DNA from: Acidulodesulfobacterium sp021802425
GTDB lineage: Bacteria; SZUA-79; Acidulodesulfobacterales; Acidulodesulfobacteraceae
Direction: 5' to 3'
Assembly: GCA_021802425.1 (NCBI GenBank)
Contig: JAJZXJ010000006.1
Coordinates: 1-64,000 of the forward strand
DNA length: 64,000 nt
Position 1 is the stretch's first letter, and the number at the start of each line of letters is the position of its first letter. The position numbers and the translations under genes were made by a program. The notes beneath the pieces were generated by a model. It ran no database searches. It was not told where the DNA came from and saw only the letters and a program-made list of their open reading frames with translations. This document shows positions 14,518-23,422 of this stretch, piece after piece.

Positions 14518-15437
14518 TACCCCTCCATACCTGCTTCCTCTGCCATTTTTTTAAGTTTTTTTAACGCCTTAACCTCTATCTGCCTGATGCGCTCTTTGGT
14601 GAGATTAAAAATTAACCCTATCTCGTTAAGCGTTCTCGGCTTTTCATAGTTAAGCCCGTATCTTAAGATTATAACCTTTCTTTCTATATCGCCAAGCATG
14701 AAAAGCCATTTGTTTAAGAGTTTTAATGTTTCTATTTTATCGAGCATATCAAAAGAGGATGTGCCTTCCTCGTCTTCTTTTATAACATTTGCAAGGGCTA
14801 AATTTTGTTCGCCGTCCTGATTTTGATTTTGCGGAAAGGAAGAATCTAAAGAATAAACGTTGCCGATAAAACCTAAAATTTTTTCGAGTTTTTTCTCCTC
14901 TATTCCCATGTGTTTTGCAATTTCGCCGATATTCGGCTCTCTTTCCAGTTCGCCCGTCATCTCTTTCGCCGCCCTCGAATATTTAAAAAGGTTTTCGGAA
15001 ATGTGTATGGGAAGCCTTATAAGCCTGCCGGAATTTAATATGCCCCTTTCGATAGACTGCCTTATCCACCATATAGCATAGGTTGAGAATCTGAAGCCTT
15101 TTTTAGGAATAAATTTATCTACGGCCTTCATAAGTCCGATATTTCCTTCCATAATTAAATCGTCGAACGAAAGCCCTCTCCCGAGAAATTTTTTTGCCAC
15201 ATTGATAACAAGTCCAAGGTTAGATTTAATCATTAAATCTCTGGCTTCCTTGTCTCCTTCCTGAACTTTTAAGGCGAGATTATACTCCTCTTCCTTTGTT
15301 AAAAGAGGGTTTTTTTTAAGATACTTTAAGTATTGACGGGATATAACATTATCATACGACCGGGGTATGGAGACTTTTTCGCTGTTTGCTAAAACTGCAG
15401 GCGGCTCGAAATCTTTATTAATTTTTGTTCTCGGCAT
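14517..15437 (-). CDS. rpoS: RpoS-like sigma-70 family sigma factor
   Basis: The 306-residue factor has region 1.2 (SRQYLKYLKKNPLLTKEEEYNLA), region 2 with FDDLIMEGNIGLMKAVDKF and FRFSTYAIWWIRQSIERGI, region 3 and a region 4 helix-turn-helix (LNEIGLIFNLTKERIRQIEVKALKKL). It lacks the long region 1.1 and non-conserved insert of RpoD, so it is an alternative group 2 factor. The upstream order surE-pcm matches the surE-pcm-nlpD-rpoS locus of proteobacteria, here without nlpD, which supports RpoS over RpoH. Region 2.4 matches the primary-type promoter specificity. Confidence 0.82.
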   Translation of the reverse strand: MPRTKINKDFEPPAVLANSEKVSIPRSYDNVISRQYLKYLKKNPLLTKEEEYNLALKVQEGDKEARDLMIKSNLGLVINVAKKFLGRGLSFDDLIMEGNIGLMKAVDKFIPKKGFRFSTYAIWWIRQSIERGILNSGRLIRLPIHISENLFKYSRAAKEMTGELEREPNIGEIAKHMGIEEKKLEKILGFIGNVYSLDSSFPQNQNQDGEQNLALANVIKEDEEGTSSFDMLDKIETLKLLNKWLFMLGDIERKVIILRYGLNYEKPRTLNEIGLIFNLTKERIRQIEVKALKKLKKMAEEAGMEG

Positions 15438-15514
15438 TATAAATATAAGATAAAAGATTATAATTATTTATAATAATACAAATATAATAAAGAAAACCTT
15501 ATATGGAAGAACGC

Positions 15515-16159
15515 TCAGGATTTAAAACCGTCCTTGCCTATAAGTCTAACAAAATTTGCAGGGGCAATATTATTAGAATACATTTTACCATTTTTTTTTT
15601 CTATTACAAAGATATTTTGTGAACCGCTCATTTCAAGGGGCATAACCATTATGCCGCCCTCGCTTAACTGGGCGAAAAGCGCCTCTGGAACATCGGGGGA
15701 ACAGGCGGTAACAATGATTCTATCGTAAGGGGCATATTCTTTAAACCCGATAGTCCCGTCTCCGATAATAAATGTCACATTATGAATGTTAAGTTTTCCA
15801 AGAATATCCCTCGCCTTTAAAGACAGATCCCTTATCCGTTCTATAGTAAAAACACTCATGCAAAGCGTGGACAAAATAGCCGCCTGATAGCCCGAACCCG
15901 TTCCTATTTCAAGAATTTTATGGTTTTTATTTAAGCGAAGGGACTGCGTCATTAAAGCGACGGTATAAATGCCGGATATTGTTTGATTATGGCCTATGGG
16001 AAGCGGCGCGCCGGTATAACTTAATTCTTTTAACGATTCCTCGACAAACTTTTCTCTCGGAACGGTTCTTAGCGCATAGAGCACATTTTTATCGGTAATT
16101 CCTTTCGAAACAAGAGCCTGCTCGGTAGCCCCGTCTGCGGAGTTTTTAAAATTTACCAT
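15515..16159 (-). CDS. pcm: protein-L-isoaspartate O-methyltransferase
   Basis: The 214-residue SAM-dependent enzyme shows LPIGHNQTISGIYTVALMTQ, the PCMT substrate loop, and ILEIGTGSGYQAAIL, the SAM-binding motif I. VTACSPDVPEALFAQLSEGG and later LIG repeat family landmarks (usually VTAAxxxVP). It repairs isoaspartyl residues in aged proteins using S-adenosylmethionine. The gene lies between surE and the RpoS-like factor, the usual stress-survival arrangement. Confidence 0.95.
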   Translation of the reverse strand: MVNFKNSADGATEQALVSKGITDKNVLYALRTVPREKFVEESLKELSYTGAPLPIGHNQTISGIYTVALMTQSLRLNKNHKILEIGTGSGYQAAILSTLCMSVFTIERIRDLSLKARDILGKLNIHNVTFIIGDGTIGFKEYAPYDRIIVTACSPDVPEALFAQLSEGGIMVMPLEMSGSQNIFVIEKKNGKMYSNNIAPANFVRLIGKDGFKS

Positions 16160-16210
16160 AAAGTTATGCCCTTAAATCCGGCAATAAGATTCATTAAGCC
16201 CTCTTTCTGT

Positions 16211-17020
16211 TCAGGATTTAATATTATAAAGAAAATCGATATTTTTTAATCTTTCCATTGCTTTATAATTTGTCATATCGAGGTGTATGGGCGTAACGGA
16301 GATAAGCCCGTTATGGACGGCCTCGTAATCGCTTCCCTCCACATCTTCGAACCTGATATTTTTACCCCAAATCCAGTAATATTTTCTTCCGCGGGGGTCT
16401 ATCTTTTCGACGACAAAGTCCTCGAAATAACGCTTCCCCTGCCTCGTAACAAGATATTCGAAGCTGTTTTGTTTATTTATTATCGTTTGAGGAATATTTA
16501 CATTGAGCAGGGTATATTCAGGTAAAGAATGCTTATGAACGGCGGAGGCAAGATTGGAAACAAATTCTGCCGCCTTTTGGAACGATAATTCAAGATTGTC
16601 TTCGAGAGAGGGGTCTTTCGGCAGATACCCGCCGCCCTTATTTACAACCAATGAAACGGCTATCGACTTTATTCCCATAATAGCTCCCTCCATTGCCGCG
16701 GACACGGTTCCGGAGTAAATGACATCGTCGCAAATATTACCGCCGTAATTTATACCGGATATGATTAAATCGGGCTTGGACTTTAAAACGGAATGAACGG
16801 CAATATTAACGGCATCCGTGGGCGTGCCGTCAACCGAAAATATGTCCGGTTTGATTTCATTGACCCTTAACGGCCTATCGATGGTTAAAGAATGTGAGCT
16901 TGCGCTTCTTTCTCTATCGGGGGCGACAATTACGACATCGGCAAACTTTTTAAGCTCTTCGAATAAAATATTTATACCAGTTGCATAAACCCCGTCATCA
17001 TTTGAAAGAAGAATATTCAT
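16211..17020 (-). CDS. surE: 5'/3'-nucleotidase SurE
   Basis: The 269-residue protein begins MNILLSNDDGVYATGI; the two aspartates bind the catalytic metal. VVIVAPDRERSASSHSLT and DLIISGINYGGNICDDVIYSGTVSAAMEG are SurE signatures. It dephosphorylates nucleoside monophosphates and short polyphosphates. It follows the MerR-type gene by two bases, and pcm lies about 50 bases downstream. Confidence 0.96.
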   Translation of the reverse strand: MNILLSNDDGVYATGINILFEELKKFADVVIVAPDRERSASSHSLTIDRPLRVNEIKPDIFSVDGTPTDAVNIAVHSVLKSKPDLIISGINYGGNICDDVIYSGTVSAAMEGAIMGIKSIAVSLVVNKGGGYLPKDPSLEDNLELSFQKAAEFVSNLASAVHKHSLPEYTLLNVNIPQTIINKQNSFEYLVTRQGKRYFEDFVVEKIDPRGRKYYWIWGKNIRFEDVEGSDYEAVHNGLISVTPIHLDMTNYKAMERLKNIDFLYNIKS

Positions 17021-17022
17021 TA

Positions 17023-17355
17023 CTATTTTTTTCTCGATAACAAAAGGGACTTAACAGAATTAAGTTCATTATGAATATTTTTTATAAGCTTGATATTATC
17101 GTCTTTTTGAGATGATTTTGCCTTTATCGCTTTTTTTGCCCCTTCTATCGTAAATTTTTTATTATACAAATAATCCTTTATCAGCAAAAGCTTATCGATA
17201 TCGGATTTTAAATAAAGCCTGTGAGAACTTTTAGATTTATGCGGCTTTAAGAAATTGAATTCTGTTTCCCAGTATCTTATGACATAAGGCTCAATTTCTA
17301 TTATTTTTGCAACTTCCCCGATTTTATAATAAAGCTTCTCATCCACCGGATCCAT
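17023..17355 (-). CDS. MerR-family transcriptional regulator
   Basis: At 110 residues it contains the winged helix LYYKIGEVAKIIEIEPYVIRYWETEF...HRLYLKSDIDKLLLIKDYLY. The C-terminal part (about 75-110) is a short coiled helix without cysteines, so no metal-binding effector site is visible. A MerR-like gene right after ihfA is a common arrangement in proteobacteria. Its start overlaps the end of ihfA by 17 bases, so it is cotranscribed. The target is unknown. Confidence 0.88.
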   Translation of the reverse strand: MDPVDEKLYYKIGEVAKIIEIEPYVIRYWETEFNFLKPHKSKSSHRLYLKSDIDKLLLIKDYLYNKKFTIEGAKKAIKAKSSQKDDNIKLIKNIHNELNSVKSLLLSRKK

Positions 17356-17644
17356 TTTTATATTTTTTATTTATTTTCGATTTCAAGACAACCGAGGATT
17401 TAAACTTTAGCACCTTTCTTTCGCTGATATAAATAGGTTCGCCTGTTTGGGGATTCCGTCCCTTTCTTCGCTTTTTTTCTTTGATGAGAAAACTTCCAAA
17501 ACCGGTTAGTTTAACCTGTCCGTCTATTTCAGCTTCCGATTTTATAAAATCAAAAAAAGAGTTTACATAGGTTAAAGATTCGGCGGAGGTCAAGCCAACC
17601 TTACTGCGAATCTTATTTGTTAAGTCGGATTTAGTTAAAGACAT
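17339..17644 (-). CDS. ihfA: integration host factor alpha-type DNA-bending protein
   Basis: The 101-residue HU/IHF protein begins SLTKSDLTNKIRSKVGLTSAE. It has GFGSFLIKEKKRRKGRNPQTGEPI, the beta arm with the intercalating proline. The position near infC-rpmI-rplT and before a merR gene favours IhfA over HU. IHF sharply bends DNA and commonly assists sigma-54 promoters, one of which lies at the left end of the window. In many genomes pheS-pheT separate rplT from ihfA; here they are absent. Confidence 0.9.
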   Translation of the reverse strand: MSLTKSDLTNKIRSKVGLTSAESLTYVNSFFDFIKSEAEIDGQVKLTGFGSFLIKEKKRRKGRNPQTGEPIYISERKVLKFKSSVVLKSKINKKYKNGSGG

Positions 17645-17709
17645 TTATTATTAAGGTCCTCGTTTATTAAGGTCTAATCAGGGTTAAATTTAATAGGGCT
17701 TTAAAAATT

Positions 17710-18060
17710 TTAATTGGATGTTATTTCTTTAACCAAACCGGAAAACGCGGCCGGATCGGTTAACGCAATTTCAGCCAAAACCTTTCTGTTTAAATTAATC
17801 CCTTTCTTATTAAGCGCATTAATAAATTTTGAATAAGATATATCGTTTGCCCTGCATGCGGCGTTAATCCTAACTATCCATAACCCTCTGAACTGCCTTT
17901 TTTTGACTTTTCTATCTCTATAAGCGTAATTAAGCCCCTTTAAGACAGTTTCCTGCGCCGATTTAAAAAGCCTGCTTCTTGCGCCGTAATAACCTTTCGC
18001 AAGCTTTAAAACCTTTTTATGCCTTTTTTTTGTTAAAATCCCTCTTTTTACCCTTGACAT
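17710..18060 (-). CDS. rplT: ribosomal protein L20
   Basis: The 116-residue, very basic protein follows L20 throughout: RVKRGILTKKRHKKVLKLAKGYYGARSR at the N-terminus and LWIVRINAACRANDISYSKFI. It binds 23S rRNA early in 50S assembly. In many bacteria L20 also represses its own operon; no pseudoknot was identified here. It follows rpmI by 16 bases. Confidence 0.98.
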   Translation of the reverse strand: MSRVKRGILTKKRHKKVLKLAKGYYGARSRLFKSAQETVLKGLNYAYRDRKVKKRQFRGLWIVRINAACRANDISYSKFINALNKKGINLNRKVLAEIALTDPAAFSGLVKEITSN

Positions 18061-18076
18061 TATTTAACTCCTTTTA

Positions 18077-18280
18077 TTATAAATAAGGAACAAGCCTTTT
18101 GATATTCATAGCGTCAACCGAATTAACGACGGCGCTTTTCTTAAGTTTATTTTTTCTTTTCCGAGCCTTTGAAGTCAATATATGACTTTTGTTCGCCTTA
18201 TAATGAACCACCTTTCCGTTAGCCGTAATCTTAAACCTCTTCTTTGCTCCCCTGTTGGTCTTAATCTTTATTTTAGCCAT
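18077..18280 (-). CDS. rpmI: ribosomal protein L35
   Basis: The 67-residue basic protein reads IKTNRGAKKRFKITANGKV and ends KRLVPYL, the L35 pattern. It is a late-assembling 50S protein, encoded between infC and rplT as usual. Confidence 0.97.
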   Translation of the reverse strand: MAKIKIKTNRGAKKRFKITANGKVVHYKANKSHILTSKARKRKNKLKKSAVVNSVDAMNIKRLVPYL

Positions 18281-18362
18281 TTTAGAACCCCTTAAAATAA
18301 TAAATAACGATAACTGTATAGTTTACTATGCTTTATAATAATATATTTTGCGATAAACAGGC

Positions 18363-18917
18363 TTATTGCGCCTTTTTTGCTTTAACCGGAACGATTACCG
18401 TGCTAAATGTTCTTTTAACATCCGGCTTAATCGGGAATTCGGGGATGCCGAATTCTTTAATATCTTCTATGACCCTTAATATTACCTTAATTCCTAAATC
18501 GGTATGCACAAGTTCTCTGCCTTTAAATGTAACGGCTAACTTTACTTTGTTTCCTTCTTTAAGAAAGTTAATTATATTTTTTAGTTTAAACCTGTAATCA
18601 TGCTCATCGGTATTAGGTCTAAACTTAACCTCTTTTATGTGGATAACAACCTGTTTTTTCTTGGCTTCCTGAAGTTTTTTGTTTTGCTCGTACCTAAATT
18701 TGCCATAATCCATTATCCTGCAAACAGGAGGCGCGGCATCTTTGGACATTTCAACCAGGTCTAAAGACTTTTCCTTTGCAAGTTTAATAGCGGCAAATAA
18801 AGACATTATCCCAACCTGCTTGCCTTCTTCGTCTATAACCCTGACTTCTTTTGCCCTGATGCCTTCGTTAATATCTGTCTTAGTATTTTTTTGTATGCGA
18901 ATCTCTCCTTTATTCAT
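18363..18917 (-). CDS. infC: translation initiation factor IF-3
   Basis: The 184-residue factor has the N-domain INEGIRAKEVRVIDEEGKQVG, the linker with CRIMDYGKFRYEQNKK, and the C-domain KEVKFRPNTDEHDYRFKLKN. It prevents premature 50S joining and checks the start codon. Many genomes use a rare AUU start for infC; here the reading begins with ATG. It heads infC-rpmI-rplT without a thrS gene before it. Confidence 0.97.
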   Translation of the reverse strand: MNKGEIRIQKNTKTDINEGIRAKEVRVIDEEGKQVGIMSLFAAIKLAKEKSLDLVEMSKDAAPPVCRIMDYGKFRYEQNKKLQEAKKKQVVIHIKEVKFRPNTDEHDYRFKLKNIINFLKEGNKVKLAVTFKGRELVHTDLGIKVILRVIEDIKEFGIPEFPIKPDVKRTFSTVIVPVKAKKAQ

Positions 18918-18980
18918 TAAATTATAGTTTTAAAATTATTGCATAATTCACGCTTAGTGTCAAGAAAATTTAGCATACCG

Positions 18981-19730
18981 TTATGCCATTTTCGCATATT
19001 TACTTTGCGGATAATCCTGCCGCAAAATATTTTTATAATAATTTTCCGTCTTTTTATCGTTTAAGTTTTTATAGCATACCGTTAAATAATATAAAGTCTT
19101 TGGAATAATGGGCATCCCGGGGTACTGCTTAAGGACAGCCTTAAACATATAAGCGGCCGGTTTCCAAAGGCTTGCGTTAAAATAGTAAAGCCCCGTAAAA
19201 AAAGTGTTTTCGGATAAGTCTATATTTATTGTTTTAATATATTTAAGAGCCGTTTTAGAATATTTCGAATAAGGATATTTCGATACCAATTCTTCGAACA
19301 TAAGCTTGGCATGCTTTAAGGGACTCTGCGTTCTCCCTGCCGCCTCTTTCCTTTTATAATATGACATAGCCGCATAATACATTGCAAAAGGGGTATATTT
19401 AGAGCTGGGGTGGAGGCGGATAAAATCCATATAAGCCCCCTGCGCCTCTATGAACTTTCCCCCAAGATAATAGGCATCGCCGAGCTTTAACTCCGCTTCT
19501 TGCGTATTGCGATATGTGGGATAGTTTTCGATAAGGGCTTTAAAGTTTTTAGCCGCACTGGAATAATCATGTTTACCTGCATAAAAAAGGGCTTTTTTGT
19601 AATAAACATCGGGAGGCAGGATATGTTTTTTGACATTTTTAGCGCATCCGGTTAAAAGGATAAGCGATGCCATAAATACTGTTATTGTCATTATGGTTAT
19701 AACCGATAACCGATATATTTTACTTTTCAT
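18981..19730 (-). CDS. bamD: BamD-like outer-membrane assembly lipoprotein
   Basis: The 249-residue protein has a lipoprotein signal with the lipobox LLTGC and acylated cysteine near residue 29. Five tetratricopeptide-like repeats follow, with the BamD/YfiO patterns ALFYAGKHDYSSAAKNFKALIENYP, AELKLGDAYYLGGKFIEAQGAYMDFIRLHPSSKY and AMYYAAMSYY. BamD is part of the BAM complex that inserts beta-barrels such as the Cyc2-like porin and the secretin. The next gene upstream starts one base away and encodes another lipoprotein, so they are co-transcribed. Confidence 0.85.
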   Translation of the reverse strand: MKSKIYRLSVITIMTITVFMASLILLTGCAKNVKKHILPPDVYYKKALFYAGKHDYSSAAKNFKALIENYPTYRNTQEAELKLGDAYYLGGKFIEAQGAYMDFIRLHPSSKYTPFAMYYAAMSYYKRKEAAGRTQSPLKHAKLMFEELVSKYPYSKYSKTALKYIKTINIDLSENTFFTGLYYFNASLWKPAAYMFKAVLKQYPGMPIIPKTLYYLTVCYKNLNDKKTENYYKNILRQDYPQSKYAKMA

Positions 19731-19731
19731 A

Positions 19732-20505
19732 TTACTCCCCGTTAAAATCGTTCATATAAAATACCGTGCTGCCTTTTGAAACCGCCACTTTTATTTTAAC
19801 ATTATAAAGATAATCGTCAACGACTATTTTTAAAGGAACCCTGACTCCGCCCTTTGGAATATAATGTTTAAAATAGATAGTCTCGAGCATCTTTTTATGT
19901 TTTACGACGGTAATTTTCTCGATAAGGTATTTTCTGTTGACATAAATATAATAACTATTATGATGACCGTGACGACCGCCGTGTTTTTTATGATATTCGA
20001 AAAAGAATCCGCCGTCCGTATTATAAAAAACATCGGAATTCTTGATTTTATAAAGGCTGTTTAAATTTAAAAAAATTCTAAACGCCCGAAAAAGTTTTTC
20101 ATACAAAAGTCTTTTTCCTTGATATTTTTTCCCTGAATCAAGAAAAAAGACTTTATCTTTGCCCTTGATTATTTTAGCATAAAAAAGCGGAGTACCATAC
20201 ATATCAAGGATAGTAAACTTTATATATTTGTTCTTGATGTATTTATAAAGCCCTGCTTCTTCAAATGGAAAATACCCGTCGTTTGCCGTTATTACAAATC
20301 TTCCGGACATTCCTTTAAAATTTTCATAATTCTTTGCAAGCCCTGTTAAAACCTCTTTTTCAGTTTTATATGGAGTGTTAACGGGTTTTTTAAACTTTTC
20401 GGTTTTTTTAATGTAATAGCCGCATCCGCTAAAACCTAAAGATGAAAAAATTAAAATAGTAAGAATAGCGGATATAGTTATATATTTCAACTTTAAAGAT
20501 TCCAA
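19732..20505 (-). CDS. LolB/LolA-like outer-membrane lipoprotein
   Basis: The 257-residue protein has a signal peptide and lipobox FSGC near residue 27. The region ENFKGMSGRFVITANDGYFPFEEAGLYKYI, and then short beta-like stretches ending KGGVRVPLKIVVDDYLYNVKIKVAV, resembles LolA/LolB-type half-barrels that carry lipoproteins. A His-rich patch (HKKHGGRHGHH, about 173-183) is unusual. It is encoded one base before bamD. The LolB assignment is structural inference, not a firm family match. Confidence 0.55.
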   Translation of the reverse strand: MESLKLKYITISAILTILIFSSLGFSGCGYYIKKTEKFKKPVNTPYKTEKEVLTGLAKNYENFKGMSGRFVITANDGYFPFEEAGLYKYIKNKYIKFTILDMYGTPLFYAKIIKGKDKVFFLDSGKKYQGKRLLYEKLFRAFRIFLNLNSLYKIKNSDVFYNTDGGFFFEYHKKHGGRHGHHNSYYIYVNRKYLIEKITVVKHKKMLETIYFKHYIPKGGVRVPLKIVVDDYLYNVKIKVAVSKGSTVFYMNDFNGE

Positions 20506-20517
20506 AATTTTATTAAT

Positions 20518-20727
20518 TTAATTTTTATAAATATCCACTTTTTCATCTATTACCAATACCTCCGGCGCGTTAATGTTTCCTTTGGTAATATCCAAAAACT
20601 CAACGCGCGCCTGCTCAAAATTGTCGATATTATAAAGCTTAAAACTCTCCCTTTTAAGCAAGAACTCTCTTATTAAACCCTCGACCTCAGGCATCCCCGA
20701 ACCCGACCTTCCGTATATCTTTATCAT
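20518..20727 (-). CDS. glutaredoxin-like small protein without cysteines
   Basis: The 69-residue protein starts MIKIYGRSGSGMPEVEGLI. The layout beta (IKIYG), helix, beta (FKLYNID), helix, then NAPEVLVIDEKV with a cis-proline-like APEV looks like a glutaredoxin fold. The place of CPxC is SGSGM and there is no cysteine anywhere. It could be a structural or regulatory relic. It lies between alaS and the LolB-like gene, co-directional with both. No function is assigned. Confidence 0.55.
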   Translation of the reverse strand: MIKIYGRSGSGMPEVEGLIREFLLKRESFKLYNIDNFEQARVEFLDITKGNINAPEVLVIDEKVDIYKN

Positions 20728-20751
20728 ATTGTTTTGGTAAGCATAAAATCA

Positions 20752-23400
20752 TTAGACAGGGATTTTAGAAGGCAATAAATCTTTCAACATCTTTTCTAAG
20801 ATTTTTTCGATTTCGTTAAATTTTGAAATATCGGTTGAGCCGCCCTGCGCAAAGTCTCTCTTCCCGCCGCCCTTTCCGCCGACCTGCCCGTTTAAAAGTT
20901 TAACTATTTTGGATGCGTCTATACCGCCTTCGGTGGAGCAGATATAAATTAATCTCTCTTTATTAATTAAAGAAACAAAAATCACGGCGCTGTCTCCCGC
21001 GGGAAACCCCGCCCTCGATTTTAATATGTTAATCAATTCCTTAAGATCGTCCTGGGATAAATCTTCGAATTTAGAAATTAAACAGGAGGCAGAGCCGATG
21101 TTTTTAAATTCCCTGACAAGCCTTTCTGATTCAAAGGTGTTTAGTTTTAACTTAATATCGCTGTTCTCCTTTTTTAGATATTCGTAATCATAATAAAGAT
21201 TGATTATTTTATTATACGCATCGGGTTTTGAAGCGCCCAGCAATGAGGCGATATTATTCAGGTTGTCCTCTTCGATATATAATTGATTTAAATAGTTGTA
21301 GCCTGTAACCGCTTCAATCCTTCTTATGCCGGAAGCAACGGAAGACTCGCGCATGATCTTAAAAAATCCTATTTCTCCCGTTCTTGATACATGCGTTCCC
21401 CCGCAAAACTCCTTTGAAACATCCCCCATCGAAACAACCCTGACCGTATCCTCGTATTTCTCGTCGAAAAAATGAAGCGCTCCTGCATTAAGCGCGGATT
21501 TGACATCAAGCTCTTCAACTTTGACCTCTAAATCGGAAAAAATATATTCATTCGTCAGAGATTCCACCTTACGCAATTCATCGTCAGAAATAGGCTTTGC
21601 CTGCGTAAAATCGAACCTCAATCTTTCCGAATCCACGGACGAACCCTGTTGAACGACATAACTTCCCAAAACGGCTCTCAAAGCGCTCTGCAAAAGATGT
21701 GTGGCGCTGTGATTCGATGCCGTTTTTTTTCTGATATTCTTATCGACCGTAAACCTTGCCGGGGCTGATGCGGTATATTTACCGAATATCCTTCCATAGT
21801 GCAATATTATGCCGCTTTTTGTTTTAAAGGTGTTGGAAACCCTTAAGCTCCCGTCTTCCCATTCTATTATCCCCTTATCCCCCGACTGACCGCCCCCGTC
21901 CGGATAAAACGGGGTAATATCGGATATTGCATAGCAGGCATCGCCGTCTTCCAGTCTCCCCGTTAATTCACCCGATTCATTCAAAAACCCAAGTATTTTG
22001 CCGTGAGCGTCAAGATTGTTATACCCGGTAAAGTCTGTCCTTGGAAAATTTAAATCGACATCTAAAATGTTAAATTTTTCCTTTTTTTGTTTTGAACCCT
22101 TTTTCTGAATATCCATAAGTTCGTCGAATCTTTTTAAATCTAAAGACAGATTATTTTCCGATGCGATATCTATAGCCATATCTAAGGGAAAACCGTTAGT
22201 GTCGTAAAGTTTGAAGATAAAGTCGCCCGGTATAATTTTCCCCCTGTTGTTTTTTAACTCCGATATTTTTTCTTCGAGAAGTTTTAAGCCGAAACCGACC
22301 GTATCGTTAAATTTATCGTACTCTTCGGACATTATCTTCTCAAAAACCGTGATGCCGTCCCTCACTTCGGGATAAAACCCGCCCATTACAATTACGACGA
22401 TATTTCCCAAATATATTAAGTTTTCCAATGTTAGATTTAGCCTTAAAGAAAATCTGATAAGACGCCTCATTATCCTTCTAAAGACATATCCTCTGCCTTC
22501 ATTTGACGGGAAAACCGATTCCGCAGCCAAAAACATCGATGTCCTGATGTGGTCGCTTATCACTCTAACGGCTGTATCGTAATTTTCGTCGCCGCTGTTA
22601 TACATTCTGCCCGTGATGCCGTCTATCTCGGTTATATACGGCTTAAAGACATCGGTGTCATAATTTGATTTTACATTCTGTAAAACCCTCACAATTCGTT
22701 CGAGCCCCATGCCTGTATCTATCGACGGTTCCGGAAGCCTTGCAATGGAACCGTCTCTTTCTTTGTTAAATTCCATAAAAACAAGATTCCAAATTTCCAG
22801 ATATCTCCCGCAATCGCAATTTATATCGCACTCTTTATGACCCGGCTCGGAATAACCCGTATCGAAAAATATCTCGCTGGAATAGCCGCATGGACCTGTT
22901 TCCCCCATCTGCCAGAAATTCGAATCGTCTCCAAGCTTATAAATTTTACTTTCGTCAAATCCGATAATATCCCTCCATATCGAATACCCCTCCTCATCTT
23001 TTTTGTGAACCGAGACATAAAGATTATTTTCGTCCATCTCCAGAATGTCTTTTAAGAACTTATATGCAAAGATAACGGCATCCTTTTTAAAATAATCCCC
23101 GAAAGAAAAATTTCCAAGCATCTCAAAAAAGGTATGATGACGGGAAGTCTTACCCACATTTTCCAGGTCGTTATGCTTACCGCCCGCCCTCATGCATTTT
23201 TGGACGGTTACGGCTCTTAAAAACGGCGGTTTAACCTGACCCGTAAAATATTCTTTAAATTGAACCATGCCGGCGTTAGTAAACATAATGGACTCGTCGC
23301 CGGCAGGAATTAAAGAGGAACTTGGCACAAAGGCGTGGCCTTTTTCCTTAAAATAGTTTATAAATATTTCTCTTAATTCGCCTGATAGTAAATTTTTCAT
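20752..23400 (-). CDS. alaS: alanyl-tRNA synthetase
   Basis: The 882-residue enzyme has full AlaRS length. The N-terminal aminoacylation domain starts with LREIFINYFKEKGHAFVPSSSL and continues through FTNAGMVQFK and HHTFFEMLGNFSFGDYFK. The editing domain carries NHSATHLLQSAL and CGGTHV, the zinc-binding residues that clear mischarged Ser and Gly. The C-terminal domain has GGKGGGKRDFAQGGS. It attaches alanine to tRNA-Ala. The order recA, pilT, recX, alaS is typical of the deltaproteobacterial type. Confidence 0.98.
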   Translation of the reverse strand: MKNLLSGELREIFINYFKEKGHAFVPSSSLIPAGDESIMFTNAGMVQFKEYFTGQVKPPFLRAVTVQKCMRAGGKHNDLENVGKTSRHHTFFEMLGNFSFGDYFKKDAVIFAYKFLKDILEMDENNLYVSVHKKDEEGYSIWRDIIGFDESKIYKLGDDSNFWQMGETGPCGYSSEIFFDTGYSEPGHKECDINCDCGRYLEIWNLVFMEFNKERDGSIARLPEPSIDTGMGLERIVRVLQNVKSNYDTDVFKPYITEIDGITGRMYNSGDENYDTAVRVISDHIRTSMFLAAESVFPSNEGRGYVFRRIMRRLIRFSLRLNLTLENLIYLGNIVVIVMGGFYPEVRDGITVFEKIMSEEYDKFNDTVGFGLKLLEEKISELKNNRGKIIPGDFIFKLYDTNGFPLDMAIDIASENNLSLDLKRFDELMDIQKKGSKQKKEKFNILDVDLNFPRTDFTGYNNLDAHGKILGFLNESGELTGRLEDGDACYAISDITPFYPDGGGQSGDKGIIEWEDGSLRVSNTFKTKSGIILHYGRIFGKYTASAPARFTVDKNIRKKTASNHSATHLLQSALRAVLGSYVVQQGSSVDSERLRFDFTQAKPISDDELRKVESLTNEYIFSDLEVKVEELDVKSALNAGALHFFDEKYEDTVRVVSMGDVSKEFCGGTHVSRTGEIGFFKIMRESSVASGIRRIEAVTGYNYLNQLYIEEDNLNNIASLLGASKPDAYNKIINLYYDYEYLKKENSDIKLKLNTFESERLVREFKNIGSASCLISKFEDLSQDDLKELINILKSRAGFPAGDSAVIFVSLINKERLIYICSTEGGIDASKIVKLLNGQVGGKGGGKRDFAQGGSTDISKFNEIEKILEKMLKDLLPSKIPV

Positions 23401-23422
23401 CGGTAAAAAACCCTTGACCCTT

